Shown here: positions 47,501 through 57,180 of the stretch, one piece after another | How the letters are laid out: each line of letters begins with the position of its first letter | Position numbering within the stretch: the stretch's first letter is position 1 | Assembly: GCA_026874595.1 (NCBI GenBank) | Contig: CM049307.1 | Location: forward strand, 65,218,870-65,282,869 | Origin: Sipunculus nudus | Taxonomy: Eukaryota; Annelida; Sipuncula; Golfingiida; Sipunculidae | Reading direction: 5' to 3' | Length of the DNA stretch: 64,000 bases | Made by a program: the position numbers and the translations under genes | Notes under the pieces: model-generated | What the model saw: only the letters and a program-made list of their open reading frames with translations | Told to the model about the DNA's origin: nothing | Database searches by the model: none

Positions 47501-50500
47501 TCAATTTTCAAAAACTTTTCTTTGGGGAATATTTTAGTCAAAAGAGAAAAACCTGATATTAAATGTTGACCTTGATATTATTTCCAAGGTCGTACACTCA
47601 ATAGCGGATTCGCCATCGTTGCTCGGACGTGTCCCTGTTTGCGCTAGATCTCAAATACGGGTGATTTTCAAAAACTCATATTTAATTGGAGTAATAGTCA
47701 CAGAAAATAGATTTGTGTCTGATATCTATTTTTGATCTTTACCTTGCTTTCAAGCTACATAGATTATCCGAGCTATTCCTGGTCCCTCCCACTTGAGGGG
47801 GTTAGGGATGCTTCCTTTACGATCGCTCGGCGACGTACTGCACACGTTAGTTTTTGTTACCAGTTGCTGGCTATTCATGCAGACCCTCAACAGACTTTGA
47901 GTATTCATAAAACAGCCAGTCAATCAAATTTAGTCAAAGTTGTGGCATCTGTTGACAAATAATGAGTGCTACTTCACATTGAATTCAGATTATCTAACAC
48001 TATCTTTTAATCAGATACTTTATTTACTTGATTTGCTCTCAGGTAACTCAATTCCTCACTGTGCACACTCTCTTAACTGTTTGGGGACGTTAAAGAAATC
48101 TTTAAATTAGGTACGTCCGATATGTTCAGCCAAATAATTCTGCATCACAGAGCAGAAAAAATCACCGTAACCTATCTGAATTTATCAGAATAAGTCATCT
48201 AATCTTTTCATTATAAAAAAAAACACTATAATATTCATGAATGTACATATCAATCATTTGACATATTTCTTTTGCAGGAGAGACGTGCCTCCTGCGTACA
48301 TACCACGTCCAGCTGACGGTACGTGGTTAAATAAATATCACAAAACAACCATTCCCGCCAGATCTTCAGTGTGTCCTGTCGGCGGTTTATGTTTAGATAC
48401 TTTTAAATTATATAATATTTCACATAATAGCCGCGGCGGTTTGCGAATACAAATCAAATTTTAAATTAACCAAGAAACTCCATCCTGTTATGGTATGTAT
48501 TAGGGAAACGCCTACAAAAATAAAAGTAGCCGCGACATCAGTTGTCAAGTACAATTCTTACAGTTATAACAAATACAACCCGTTTTTTTGTGCTAAGGCG
48601 CGTGTATACTAACGTGTTGGTGTCACAAACTCTCCAGGTACTTTAGAACGTTATAAAATAAATTCCTAAGTGTTATTGACTCACACACGATCATTAAAAT
48701 TAAAGAAGGATAAAGTTCAATAATAAACAATATAATTAACAACAAAAAAAAACCAGGTTCGATACTGACAAATAATTTTGACCAAGTCGTCCATAGGAAG
48801 GTTTATCTTATCCATATACGGCTGTTGAATCCACAGTGGTTGGCAGCTATGAGCCGCTGTTCCAAGCACATGACATGTTACCATATGGTGTATAAAGTTC
48901 ATCAGGGATGACTGAATTGTATCCCCTCACTGCATGGACATGCTTCATACCTTTTCAGGTGAACGTAACGTCACATCGGCTGGTAAGTTTCCAGCACTGT
49001 CTGTCTTATAGTCAAGTACACGCAACAGCCGAATTTCCAAGAGCAATACAGCGACACGAATAAATGTAAAGCGTTGTTTCACAATGACACCGTGCTCTTG
49101 GCTAAAAGCTCTCCACCACAAAGCTTGTATTTTTGTACTATTTGCATTTGTACTATATAAATCTGCATACATTATAAAGCATCCCGACTGCCTTCTAGGG
49201 TTCACGGAATGCCTGCACCTTGCTCTTTGAAATATAAACTCTCGTTAGCTTATGACAGCTTTCACATACCTGGCATGGCGTCTGTTGCGTCTGTAAAGCA
49301 ATTATCCTTGATAATGACGTCATAGCCAACACTTGGACAGGGGCTCCAGAAATTATGCACAGTTCATTGGTTATTCTTCAGTCTTCGATACAATACATCC
49401 GCGCATCATGATCAATCAGCTCTGTGGGTATAACATTCCTCCTTCCTACTGTCTATGGACTCTAGATTTTCTCTCCGATAGAAGACAATATGTTAGAAAA
49501 AGCAAAGAAACTTCTTCAGATATAAATACATGGTGCCCCACAAAGATGTGTTCTGTCTGCCGTTCTTTTTATCCTATGTACAAATAATTTTTTTTTCAGA
49601 TTGTAAAATTATCAAATATGCAGATGACACAGTCATTCTAGGCCTGATACACAATATTGATGAATCGCTCTACAGGAAAACCAATCAATATATGACTGGT
49701 TGATATGAGGAACACTACCTTCAATTAAATGTTAAGAAGACTAAAGAAGTAGTATTTGATTTCTGAAGATTGAATTACATTTTTTGCCTTACTTGTATTA
49801 TCTAAGAAAGCTTTATATTGATAAAACCTTTCTTACCATATTTTATAATTCAGTAATTTCTTGTGTCCTTACTTTTGCACTGGAGTGCTGGTTTACAAAT
49901 ATATGTGATAAGTTAATCAAACGGTTAAATAATACAAGGAAGAGAAGTTGTAGAATAACCAGTAATTCTCTTTCCGCACACCAGCAAATTCGTAAAACCA
50001 AATTAATGGCCTTCATACCAAAGCTCATGAACGACACACTACATCTCCTACATTCAGAATTCGTTTTTTACCTTCAAGTAAACGCTTTGATGTAACATTC
50101 TGCAGAACTACTCGCTTTAAAAAATCTCTTGTGTCATACAGTAATAAAGTTTTAAACTAACAAACCTATAGAAATTTCATGTTTTGAAATAAAAGGTCAA
50201 CAACAAATTCCAGAAACTGAAGGCTAATCAATGTTAACTCATCAAGATACAAATAAAATAAATAAAAATGCTTGCTAATTCTACATTGTCACCAGTGTCA
50301 CCCATGGCACCGACTAATATTTACAAAGTGTCTCTTGGTTTTAAAGCGGATGTGATCGTTCTTATAATTGTCCAAACTATTTTGAAACCGATTTGTTCCC
50401 AAATGCTATTATGTTGTGACGCCGTCGTTTAATTTTTTTTATATTTACAGATTTCTGCGCCGGCAGGGCCACCGGAATGTACCGAGACGAGATTGACTTT

Positions 50501-50611
50501 TCTCATTTCTACATATGCTCCCCCACCGGAAACTACCAGCTAATGTGTCCGAGCGATACTATTTTCGACCCTGAATATCTGTTCTGTACCTGGCAACATC
50601 ACAACAGATAG
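22389..50611 (+). CDS. Chitinase gene 2: tandem GH18-CBM14 paralogue with a frameshift in exon 7 (10 exons)
   Basis: Exons: 22389-22431, 32756-32945, 33590-33842, 34169-34293, 36164-36290, 44294-44479, 45290-45411, 47116-47285, 48278-48318, 50451-50611. Exons 1-6 and 8 match gene 1 in length exactly and in phase. The protein shares signal peptide, [10 protein letters not shown] catalytic motif, SYD and [10 protein letters not shown]. Differences seen: exon 7 is 122 nt rather than 123 (GAAAGT of gene 1 reads GAAGT), so the frame runs into TGA at 45401; the linker exon is 41 nt rather than 113; the CBM14 domain lacks the second and sixth framework cysteines. Intron 5 contains the 59-unit array. 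As printed the protein would stop near residue 346, before the last barrel strand. Either a decaying copy or a one-base error in an A run. Its role, if any, would be that of gene 1. Confidence 0.85.
22440..23339. other. Intron 1 of gene 2, proximal part, nothing recognised
   Basis: AT-rich, no domain and no clear repeat boundary. Confidence 0.4.
23340..24000. repeat. Duplicated flank of gene 2, copy inside intron 1
   Basis: Counterpart of 20935-21640, with the same order of short matches, placed 0.9 kb after exon 1. The pair brackets exon 1. Confidence 0.7.
24588..25165 (+). mobile_element. LINE endonuclease fragment (L1/Tx1-like), plus strand
   Basis: Opens with [19 protein letters not shown], a typical start of an APE endonuclease, then [35 protein letters not shown] (GGDFN position, altered) and [19 protein letters not shown]. 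Several frame breaks; no reverse transcriptase follows. It could be the 5' part of the same family as the minus-strand LINE at 56190-58780, but I cannot show that. Confidence 0.75.
25969..27038. mobile_element. 1.07-kb non-autonomous DNA element inserted in the LINE (TA target)
   Basis: Inverted ends ATGCTACGGTCACAA (25969) and TTGTGACCGTAGCAT (ending 27038), flanked by TA on both sides. Interior is GC-rich with many CCGGC/GCCGG and ACCTGCC motifs on both strands. No transposase seen; superfamily not assigned (TA duplication fits Tc1/mariner-like or similar). Confidence 0.8.
28090..28274. mobile_element. Small MITE (GGGGCGGATCCAGG family), copy 1, nested in the 4.4-kb element
   Basis: Inverted ends GGGGCGGATCCAGG and CCTGGATCCGCTTC with long G and C runs inside (28158-28171, 28248-28262). 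The matching right arm (about 31580) lacks it, reading GGTTTTATGCTCTATGTATG straight through, so it inserted after the arms formed. Confidence 0.8.
29340..29490 (-). repeat. tRNA-derived SINE-like element, minus strand
   Basis: On the minus strand an A-box-like GAGTCGAGTGGTAATAGACT (from 29481) and a B-box-like GGTTTCAATTCC (29436-29425) are spaced as in a tRNA. Lies in the centre of the 4.4-kb element. Confidence 0.5.
32461..32518. repeat. Perfect 27-bp hairpin inside the LINE
   Basis: CCCAGTTGTGGCTCTGTTGT... (32461-32487) and its exact reverse complement (32492-32518) with a 4-base loop. Confidence 0.95.
32756..32945 (+). CDS. Chitinase gene 2 exon 2
   Basis: Acceptor TTTGTTTCAG, donor GTCAGT at 32946; 190 nt as in gene 1. 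Encodes [18 protein letters not shown] to [11 protein letters not shown]; nearly identical to gene 1 except for the last residues. Confidence 0.9.
33590..33842 (+). CDS. Chitinase gene 2 exon 3 (catalytic motif)
   Basis: Acceptor TACCTGTAG, donor GTAAGA at 33843. 253 nt as in gene 1, with GGWNFGTA and [11 protein letters not shown] intact. Intron sequence just upstream (ACATTACCATGGTTACCTG) is also shared with gene 1. Confidence 0.93.
34169..34293 (+). CDS. Chitinase gene 2 exon 4
   Basis: Acceptor ACTAAACAG, donor GTACCA at 34294; 125 nt as in gene 1. Encodes [20 protein letters not shown]; the conserved second Ala of AAVAAG is Pro here. Confidence 0.9.
34456..34820 (+). repeat. 36-bp minisatellite, intron 4 of gene 2
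   Basis: About ten degenerate copies of a 36-bp unit (TGTAATGGTTCTGGTGGTGG, then TCGTGCAGAGTCAC). Read in frame it gives [12 protein letters not shown] repeats, a by-product of a unit divisible by three; there is no splice context for coding. Confidence 0.9.
34865..35570 (+). mobile_element. LINE 3' fragment with (AAT)n tail, intron 4 of gene 2
   Basis: Encodes [17 protein letters not shown], then [16 protein letters not shown], then [20 protein letters not shown]: the C-terminal region of a reverse transcriptase-bearing LINE. It continues to GATAAGCGCTTTACAAATGG, a usual LINE 3' end, and an (AAT)n tract at 35527-35566. A (CA)n tract lies at 35259-35282. Confidence 0.8.
36164..36290 (+). CDS. 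Chitinase gene 2 exon 5 (seed of the 123-bp array)
   Basis: Acceptor TTGTATTGCAG, donor GTAAGT at 36291. 127 nt as in gene 1, encoding [20 protein letters not shown]. Bases 36192-36290 plus the next 24 intron bases form unit 1 of the array. Only this unit has an acceptor upstream. Using any later donor would read through the TAA at 36297-36299. Confidence 0.9.
36192..43448 (+). repeat. 59-unit, 123-bp tandem array built from exon 5 end plus its 5' splice site
   Basis: Start-to-start spacing is exactly 123 bp throughout (7,257 bp = 59 x 123). Each unit runs TATGACATGAACGGCC... (99 bp, 33 codons of exon 5) to GTG, then GTAAGTTAATCTGAACCTTA and TGTC of the intron. Unit 1 is exon 5 itself. Units 1-3 retain exon-like AAGAATGTG; later ones mostly read AAGAGCGTG. 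Units differ by a few substitutions that recur at fixed offsets, showing a 22-unit (2,706-bp) higher-order period. No pyrimidine tract plus AG acceptor occurs in the unit, so these are not cassette exons. Eight units have GTTATT instead of GTTAAT, removing the in-frame stop. Confidence 0.98.
43449..44293. other. Remainder of intron 5 of gene 2
   Basis: Unique AT-rich sequence from the array end to the exon 6 acceptor, apart from the palindrome cluster. Confidence 0.5.
43780..43915. repeat. CTCGAGATCTCGAG palindrome cluster
   Basis: TTATCTCGAGATCTCAAGAT at the left and ACGTCGAGATCTCGAGATAA at the right, with further copies between. This looks like a small inverted-repeat element shortly after the 123-bp array. 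Confidence 0.55.
44294..44479 (+). CDS. Chitinase gene 2 exon 6
   Basis: Acceptor GTGGTTTCAG, donor GTACAC at 44480; 186 nt as in gene 1. Encodes [19 protein letters not shown] and [20 protein letters not shown]. The loop before GILAYYE is more basic than in gene 1. Confidence 0.92.
45290..45411 (+). CDS. Chitinase gene 2 exon 7 (one base short, frame broken)
   Basis: Acceptor ATTTCGGCAG, donor GTGGGT at 45412. [14 protein letters not shown] is kept. Length 122 rather than 123: GTAGAAGTCTGACTG against GCAGAAAGTTTGGTC in gene 1, i.e. one A lost, giving TGA at 45401-45403. All other gene 2 exons keep phase, so this is the single visible lesion of the frame. Confidence 0.85.
45412..47115. other. 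Intron 7 of gene 2, nothing recognised
   Basis: AT-rich, short open frames only. No domain or repeat boundary identified. Confidence 0.5.
47116..47285 (+). CDS. Chitinase gene 2 exon 8
   Basis: Acceptor TTCTTCCAG, donor GTAAAT at 47286; 170 nt as in gene 1. Encodes [19 protein letters not shown], then the linker start ([10 protein letters not shown]). Confidence 0.92.
47286..48277. other. Intron 8 of gene 2
   Basis: Contains two diverged copies of a segment with GATTTTCAAAAACT (about 47490 and 47660). No foldback element is present, unlike intron 8 of gene 1. Confidence 0.45.
48278..48318 (+). CDS. Chitinase gene 2 exon 9 (short linker)
   Basis: Acceptor TCTTTTGCAG, donor GTACGT at 48319, phase 2 to 1 as in gene 1. 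Encodes about 14 residues ([13 protein letters not shown]), against about 38 in gene 1. The end, PRP(S/A)D, is shared, so the 5' part of the linker exon differs by gain or loss. Confidence 0.75.
49330..50170 (+). mobile_element. LINE reverse-transcriptase fragment, intron 9 of gene 2
   Basis: Plus-strand pieces: [48 protein letters not shown] (YADD catalytic motif at 49617-49628), [35 protein letters not shown], and HSEFVF then [16 protein letters not shown]. This order matches the RT core and C-terminus of a CR1/Rex-like non-LTR element. Frame breaks and a missing 5' half mark it as dead. Confidence 0.8.
50451..50611 (+). CDS. Chitinase gene 2 exon 10 (degenerate CBM14 and stop)
   Basis: Acceptor ATATTTACAG; ends TAG. 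Encodes [22 protein letters not shown] and [10 protein letters not shown]. Framework cysteines 1, 3, 4 and 5 are present; the second is Phe (DFSHF against DCTQY) and the protein ends before the sixth. Confidence 0.88.
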
Positions 50612-50634
50612 AGAGTGATGAGTGAAAATCCCAA

Positions 50635-50640
50635 AATAAA
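50635..50640 (+). terminator. Poly(A) signal of chitinase gene 2
   Basis: AATAAA 24 bases after the stop, in the same context (CCAAAATAAA) as in gene 1. Confidence 0.7.
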
Positions 50641-52230
50641 TATCTGTATATTTACAATTTGCATTTTGATTTCAGTCATTTCATTGAGAATTGTGATTAG
50701 ATAACATATTTATTTTAATATTTCTGTTGCAGATCTCAGACTATACACATTTCATACATTGTGTACATGATCACATCAATTACAAAGGTTACAATTTATA
50801 CATAGACATTTCCTGGATATTATATCAACCATAAATCAAAATTTCAAAGCCTGTTCATTACACATACAATATATACATATATTCTAGTGGTCCTTAAAGA
50901 ATACAAATATTTCCTTTGCATTTGCCTTTCAATACTCAAACTACAAAAAAGAAAAAAAGTCTGTTATAAATTTTTCTTTTATTTTTTTTCTCATTCTATC
51001 TTACATTTCTCTTTCTCTTACACATCTCCTTACATTATCTGACTTTAAATTACTTGGTTCTGATTTTATTTCTCTCTACTATAATGGACGGGAGCACCTG
51101 ATTTATTGAAAGGTTAATCTTAATACGAAACCATTCATCAAATACTAAGTCAATGGTTAATGGTAGCATGATCACTAGACCACAACATCTGATATCTTTT
51201 TAAGGTTCAAAGTTAAGACATTTGTATGGTTAATTCTGCAAATTTTGACATTTTTTATCACAATTTTAAGTTTTATGTTTTTACCATCTAAGAGGAAACA
51301 CGGTAAAAAGAGGAGACAGGGTGCTCACGATGAAGGGGACGTGGTGCTGAAGCATAATTTTTGTAACCAATATGGCCCGGGGCACTGGATAAACCCACAG
51401 GATACCATTTTCCATTTAACATGAAATATGTGCGTTGATTCAATTATAGTTATATTAAATGTATCGAAAGCCAGTCCTAAGCATACAATAAAAATTGTGT
51501 GAAAACAAATGAACTTGGATGGCACCAGTCCACACTAACTCGTGGAATGGGTGAAGATAAGATAAGAACTCCCAGCCCATGCTCCACAGAACCAGAAAGG
51601 TTTAAACTATCCATCTGAGATGAGATGGAGTGGTTGGGGTACTCAGGAATTATTTTTTGAAAATATGGTCCAGGTCATTGTGTCCTCTAAGGCGATTAAC
51701 TAGTGAACACAAGAGTACTATTATAGTCAACATTTTTATCGGCCCCATATCACACTATTTAGAACTAGGTATTACTATCAAAGAGCTCCCGTTCCTGTCG
51801 TTAATCCAAGACGAACCCAAGCTGTATGTGCGTGTGTGTGTAAAAACTCTGATGCAGGAAACAGGCTTTGTAACACAAAGACCAAATAAAAAAATCTATT
51901 CAGCAATTAACTATATAATATACCTTTATTGATGACTTAAAGAATAGAGTCGTGGTCGGCGGCATACTTCTTACACTGAAGACTGTGGTGCTGCTGGGTC
52001 TGTACTGGGTCATACTCAAAACAAATTAATTCCCACCGCTAAGTTTTGTAACCATTGACCTGTAGATAGGGATAATCCGTGTGCTTAATCCGGTATCCAC
52101 ACTATGTTTAGAGATCCGGTACCACAGATATAAGTACATCATTCTTATATGAATCTAAAATACTCAAAACAGGCGTAATGATCAGACCTGTTGTACACCA
52201 CGACGTACAACGCTGTGGCATTGGAACAAC
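50641..52230. other. Intergenic after gene 2, no gene recognised
   Basis: AT-rich. The segment around 51320-51540 resembles 55580-55790 and 62385-62600 (shared TGTGAAAACAAATGAA), so it may be a remote relative of the duplicated block. Confidence 0.4.
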
Positions 52231-52235
52231 ATCCA

Positions 52236-52440
52236 GAAGCCGATCCACGGGGAGGGTCCAGGGGGTTCGGATCTCCCCCTCCCCCTCCATTTTTCAGCCG
52301 CCGCAACCTTTTTTAAGGCGATTTAGACCAATTTTTGCTACCTGGCCCCATCCCTCTTCCGGACCTGTTGACCATTTTTCTTTAGTTTTTGTCATTAGTC
52401 CTCGGGTTGGACTCCTATTCGGACTGTTTGATCCGCCCCC
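52236..52440. mobile_element. Small MITE (GGGGCGGATCCAGG family), copy 2
   Basis: Left end GAAGCCGATCCACGGGG, right end GATCCGCCCCC, with an interior (CAGCCGCCGCAACCTTTTTT) matching copy 3. Confidence 0.7.
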
Positions 52441-53031
52441 TGACAGCTGTTTATTCCTGATATTTTCAAATACACCTGCTGCATTAACGAATTTTTACAA
52501 CCATATTCTTTGTATGATTTAGGGTTTATTAAACATAAACTACCCCAGAATCGATGTGGCGGCCCGTAGATATACATACATGATCATGTCAGTTTGTCAT
52601 CTGGTTGTTTTGCCTACTGATGTGTTGAACTGACATAGAGTAGTTATGTTTGTTTCATTTATTGGATGGAGCTTACTTCTTGCCCAGCCAAGTACGCATT
52701 AATAGTTTACACTTTGGCAACTAATTCTTGGGTTTAATGAGCTTTTCTCAGTCATGCCTGAGGTAAAATTTTAAACTTTATGCATGGCCAAGGAAAGAAC
52801 TTTATTGTTCTCTGTGGCCACCAGGGGGCGTTGCAACTTGGAAATTTTTAAGGCTGTACCCGAAATTATGATCCATGGGCTTTATTTCTTTCCCGTTTTC
52901 TGCACTGGGTAGCAATTGATAAGCTTTCAGAAACTCAACTGCAAGTGCCGTCAAATTTCGGGACAGCTACTGTCAGGCGAAAATAATCGAGATTTCATGG
53001 AAATAGTGATAACTCGGTCATATTTGAGCTG

Positions 53032-53672
53032 GAGAGGTGAAGTGTTTTGCTCTTGGTAGTATGTAATAAGCTGTCCATGATTCATGCAAGAGAGGTGAAG
53101 TGTTTTGCTCTTGGTAGTATGTAATAAGCTATCCATGATTCAATGCAAGAGAGGTGAAGTGTTTTGCTCTTGGTAGTATGTAATAAGCTGTCCATGATTC
53201 AATGCAAGAGAGGTGAAGTGTTTTGCTCTTGGTAGTATGTAATAAGCTGTCCATGATTCATGCAAGAGAGGTGAAGTGTTTTGCTCTTGGTAGTATTTGA
53301 TAAGCTGTCCATGATTCATGCAAGAGAGGTGAAGTGTTTTGCTCTTGGTAGTATGTAATAAGCTGTCCATGATTCATGCAAGAGAGGTGAAGTGTTTTGC
53401 TCTTGGTAGTATGTAATAAGCTATCCATGATTCAATGCAAGATAGGTGAAGATTTTGCTCTTGGTAGTATTTGATAAGCTGTCCATGATTCATGCAAGAG
53501 AGGTGAAGTGTTTTGCTCTTGGTAGTATGTAATAAGCTGTCCATGTTTCAATGCAAGATAGGTGAAGATTTTGCTCTTGGTAGTATTTGATAAGCTGTCC
53601 ATGATTCATGCAAGAGAGGTGAAGTGTTTTGCTCTTGGTAGTATTTAATAAGCTGTCCATGATTCAATGCAA
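53032..53672 (+). repeat. 58/59-bp minisatellite
   Basis: Eleven copies of GAGAGGTGAAGTGTTTTGCT...CCATGATTCATGCAA. Copies differ by an optional A (CATGCAA or AATGCAA) and a TGTAATA/TTTGATA switch. Minus-strand open frames over it are repeat translation only. Confidence 0.95.
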
Positions 53673-54062
53673 GTCTCGTAATTTTTCACGACATCTGATG
53701 TCATAAGAAAATAAGTTAGATTTAAAAAAAATACTTATAACTCGGTAACATGTAATCTAGAGCGATCTAGTTTTCTGCTGTGTTGCATTTTATAGCCGTC
53801 AGTGACTCTATTGCAAGTCGCAACTGAAATCTCGTGGTATATTCAGTCAATTGAGAATAAGCGAAATTTCAAAAAATTATCATAGGGTCATTTTTTATGC
53901 TAGAGAGGTTTGGTTTTCTGCTTTGTGTGGTTTCTGATAAAATCTACCAAGTGTAGTCTCGTCAAATCACGCCCTGTTTGCCCAGAAACAAGAAGTAAGG
54001 AGGAATGCACGATTCATTAACTTCAGTTTCTCATTACGAATTCAGATATATATGTGTAGGCA

Positions 54063-54271
54063 GAAGCGGATCCAGGGGAGGGGTCCAGGGGGTCCGGACC
54101 CCCCCCCCCCCCTTTCAGCCGATGCAACCTTTTTTTAAAGGGTTTCACACCAATTGTTGCCGCCTGGATCCCCTCTCCCTTTCCGGACCTTGCATGGGAC
54201 CTTTTTTTAGGTTTTGTCATTAGTCCTCCTTGGTTAGACCCCTCCTTTTCCTGAATCCTTGATCCGCCCCT
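54063..54271. mobile_element. Small MITE (GGGGCGGATCCAGG family), copy 3
   Basis: Left end GAAGCGGATCCAGG, right end GATCCGCCCC, with a C run at 54100-54112 and the same interior as copy 2. Ends 16 bp before the duplicated block. Confidence 0.75.
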
Positions 54272-54286
54272 GGTAGGGGGATGGAT

Positions 54287-57180
54287 CTCCTGTAGAAAAT
54301 TACTTCCATACCACAATTATCACCTGTAGATATTTATTGTTCGGAACATTTTCAAATGCCGATCATGCCGCTGGTACCGGAGATGTATGGACATCCGAAA
54401 AGGGAAATACTGGATCACTGAACTTATCAAAAATATTTTGGCAAGAAAACAATTGACAAATATTAAGTTCGCTCATGTACCATTAATGAAGTATTCCAAG
54501 GCTTTAAAATGTTTATTTCCTTGTGTAATTATACACCTCAGAAAATATATAAACGTGACACAAAGTGTCCGGAAAGCGACAAGGGTCTCACCAGGTGTGA
54601 CATCGATACACACAACACAAGGACACAGAGCACACCGACGCAACACATGTCTACACAGCACACTGCACATTGACACAACACGCAGCAGACTGACACCGAG
54701 CACACACACGAGGACGACTCACACGCACAACACACAGAGACCAGACAACACTTTCCCATGGCACACACAAACGCACAGACGAGACGTGGGTGAAGACAAA
54801 ACTGTGGTTGCTATATTCTCAAGGTCAAGCATTAATTGAACGCCATTTTAATGACGTTGAACGACAAGACGTCGTCCATAGGTTAAGGAGCTTGGCAACG
54901 GTGACATCTGAATAGAACCTCAAAGATTTACTGTAATATCTCAGTGGCAGGTTATTGGTTCTAAGTTGCTCATAACTAACAATATACAGATACAGAAACT
55001 CAGCAGACATAAAAAACATTCTTATCTTATCCTCATTCAACAGATAAAGGACTCGGCCTTTAGATATATGTAATAAATATCAGTTGGAAAGCTTTCCCTG
55101 ATTAAAATCTTGTCATAACGGAATATGTGTGTGCCAGGATGAGATAAGTGCGTGTCCTCTGGAGTTACTCGAGCGTGATGTTCCTGTAGAGCCAGGATCC
55201 TGGTACTAGCTCTGTCATACAGCGACCATCATGGCGCCCGCTACACGCCTTCTTTTGACGGGTCTGTGCTTCAGGATCCGTGAGTACATTAATAATGGGG
55301 AATGAGAAACGCTTACTATCAGCATAGAAACCCATTAGCAGAAAATGGAAATCAGCTGTATTTTTCACATTGGCAAAAAGACAAGTCTTAACATCTTTTT
55401 AGTTTGTTTCCCATAACTGTTCATCACAAGCACGCAAGTGGTGTTCTTATCTAAACAAAGCAATCACAGCATACAATATTCAGCCGAGCTGATTCAAGGT
55501 GAAGAAAAACAGCGGTTTATATGTTTCATATACATTCCATGTTCATGCTATGATCACATGACTATCCTGACAAACATTATCTTTAGTATGGAACATGCCT
55601 AGAATGGTGACATTCTAGACCCTTTTTCATGGGTGAAAATTCCTGAACTGATTTTCCATGCCGACAGGAATATTGTGTGCTGGCTACTTCATAATTGTGT
55701 ATTATGGATTGACAGCCAGTCTGAAACTTACAATTAAAAATTCTGTGAAAACAAATGAATTGAGATGGCATCAGTGCCGCCCTCTTCTGTGAGACGGTTT
55801 AAGCTAAGTTAAAATCATCGAATTAGAGAGAAAGTCGCGTTTAATTTTATAAAGAGTTAAATGATTTGAATTTCCTGTTAACTAGAAACATTTGGATGGT
55901 GACAGCTTATAATCAATATATAATGAATCAATGCATTATATGACAATTCAAATTATTCATTGCTGTTATGAAAATGGAAGTGATCACAGTTGTAAAGTTA
56001 TTTTTTATTCACTCCAGAAAAAATATACATCAAATAAACATAACTTAATATACAAACATAGGAACAATACAGTTTTAGACACAATTCATATATGGATAAT
56101 TCTAGGTTCACCAAAAAATGACTTTGAGATACTAAAACATATGGAGGAAAAATATTTTTTTAACCCCCTTACTTGTCATTTCATGATATAATAGATACAG
56201 TGACCATAGTTTTTTTAAACATTCTAACTTATTATTCCTTTCCGCTGTTTTATATTCCATTATAAAAAATTCGTATAAATTTCTAAATCCATGTAGATTT
56301 GGATTCTGATTGGTACTTCTACACTGGTGTATTTGTATATTTTACCCTTTATCACAATTACATTATACATATCACTCTCCTTGATATAGCCATAGAACAC
56401 CTGACTTCTCAAGTGTAAACTCTATTAGCTGGTCAGTGCACCAAGTCTTAAAATCCATCAAAATTTTTTTAGTTAAAATATATTCCCAAAATAAATGATT
56501 GTTGCCGCCTCCCCTCCACAAAATGTGCAATAATCAAAATCCTGAATTTTCCATTTCATAAGCCAAAAGTTGTTTACTAAAATATTATTCAGAAATTTAT
56601 ATTGAAGTATCCTAGGTTTTGTGTCATATGACACTCTGTATCGAAGGATGTAGACAATTTCATATTCATCTGGCGTGTTTGTTATTTATTTCGATATCTT
56701 CGGCTAAGTAGGTTGTACAGAACACTGTTGCACAGAACACATCTTATTTCTTAATACCTGGTAAATCTGGTGTGATTTCGACTTGCCCAATGGAACAAAA
56801 GTTTGCTTTTTAACTTGTAAATTGTGTGACATATGATCTTCAGATTCCATATTATCTTCTACTTCAGTCATGTTGGTTTGCTCACTTAATGTCTCACATT
56901 GTTTCATTACTAATGATATCAAAGTGTCTACCAGTCAATAAAATATGTACTAATTAACCCTTTGGATGTCCAATATTTAAAAGATAGACCATGGTTCTGT
57001 GCATCAAATAAATCTTGTACCTTTTGCATTCCTACTTTATAGAAAGGTTCCCCAAAAAATGTTTTCTTATTTAATACAAAATGCTTATTATGCCACAAAT
57101 ATTGTTCTTTGTAAATTCAACTTTGCATAGTAGTCTAGCTTTAGGAGGTACCAGCTTTGCAACACCTCCCTGTAATATCC
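54287..57180. repeat. Duplicated block, copy A
   Basis: Nearly identical to 61173-64000. Differences include a 17-bp deletion near 54417 and about 86 bp extra at 55509-55595. It contains a Thr/His-rich open region, a possible signal-peptide exon and the 3' part of a minus-strand LINE. Confidence 0.92.
55231..55279 (+). CDS. Possible first coding exon of a secreted protein (copy A)
   Basis: ATG in good context (ACCATCATGG) encodes MAPATRLLLTGLCFRI plus one base, followed by a GTGAGT donor at 55280. Short, Leu-rich and ending in phase 1 like many signal-peptide exons. No downstream exon was recognised, so this is only a candidate. It is identical in copy B. Confidence 0.3.

Noticed and set aside
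53140-53370. Repeat protein on the minus strand
   Set aside because: In-frame reading of the 58/59-bp minisatellite; length changes between units break any constant frame.
54473-54768. Cys/Val-rich minus-strand proteins
   Set aside because: Antisense reading of the CACA-type cryptic repeat (TGTGTG on the minus strand gives Cys-Val runs).
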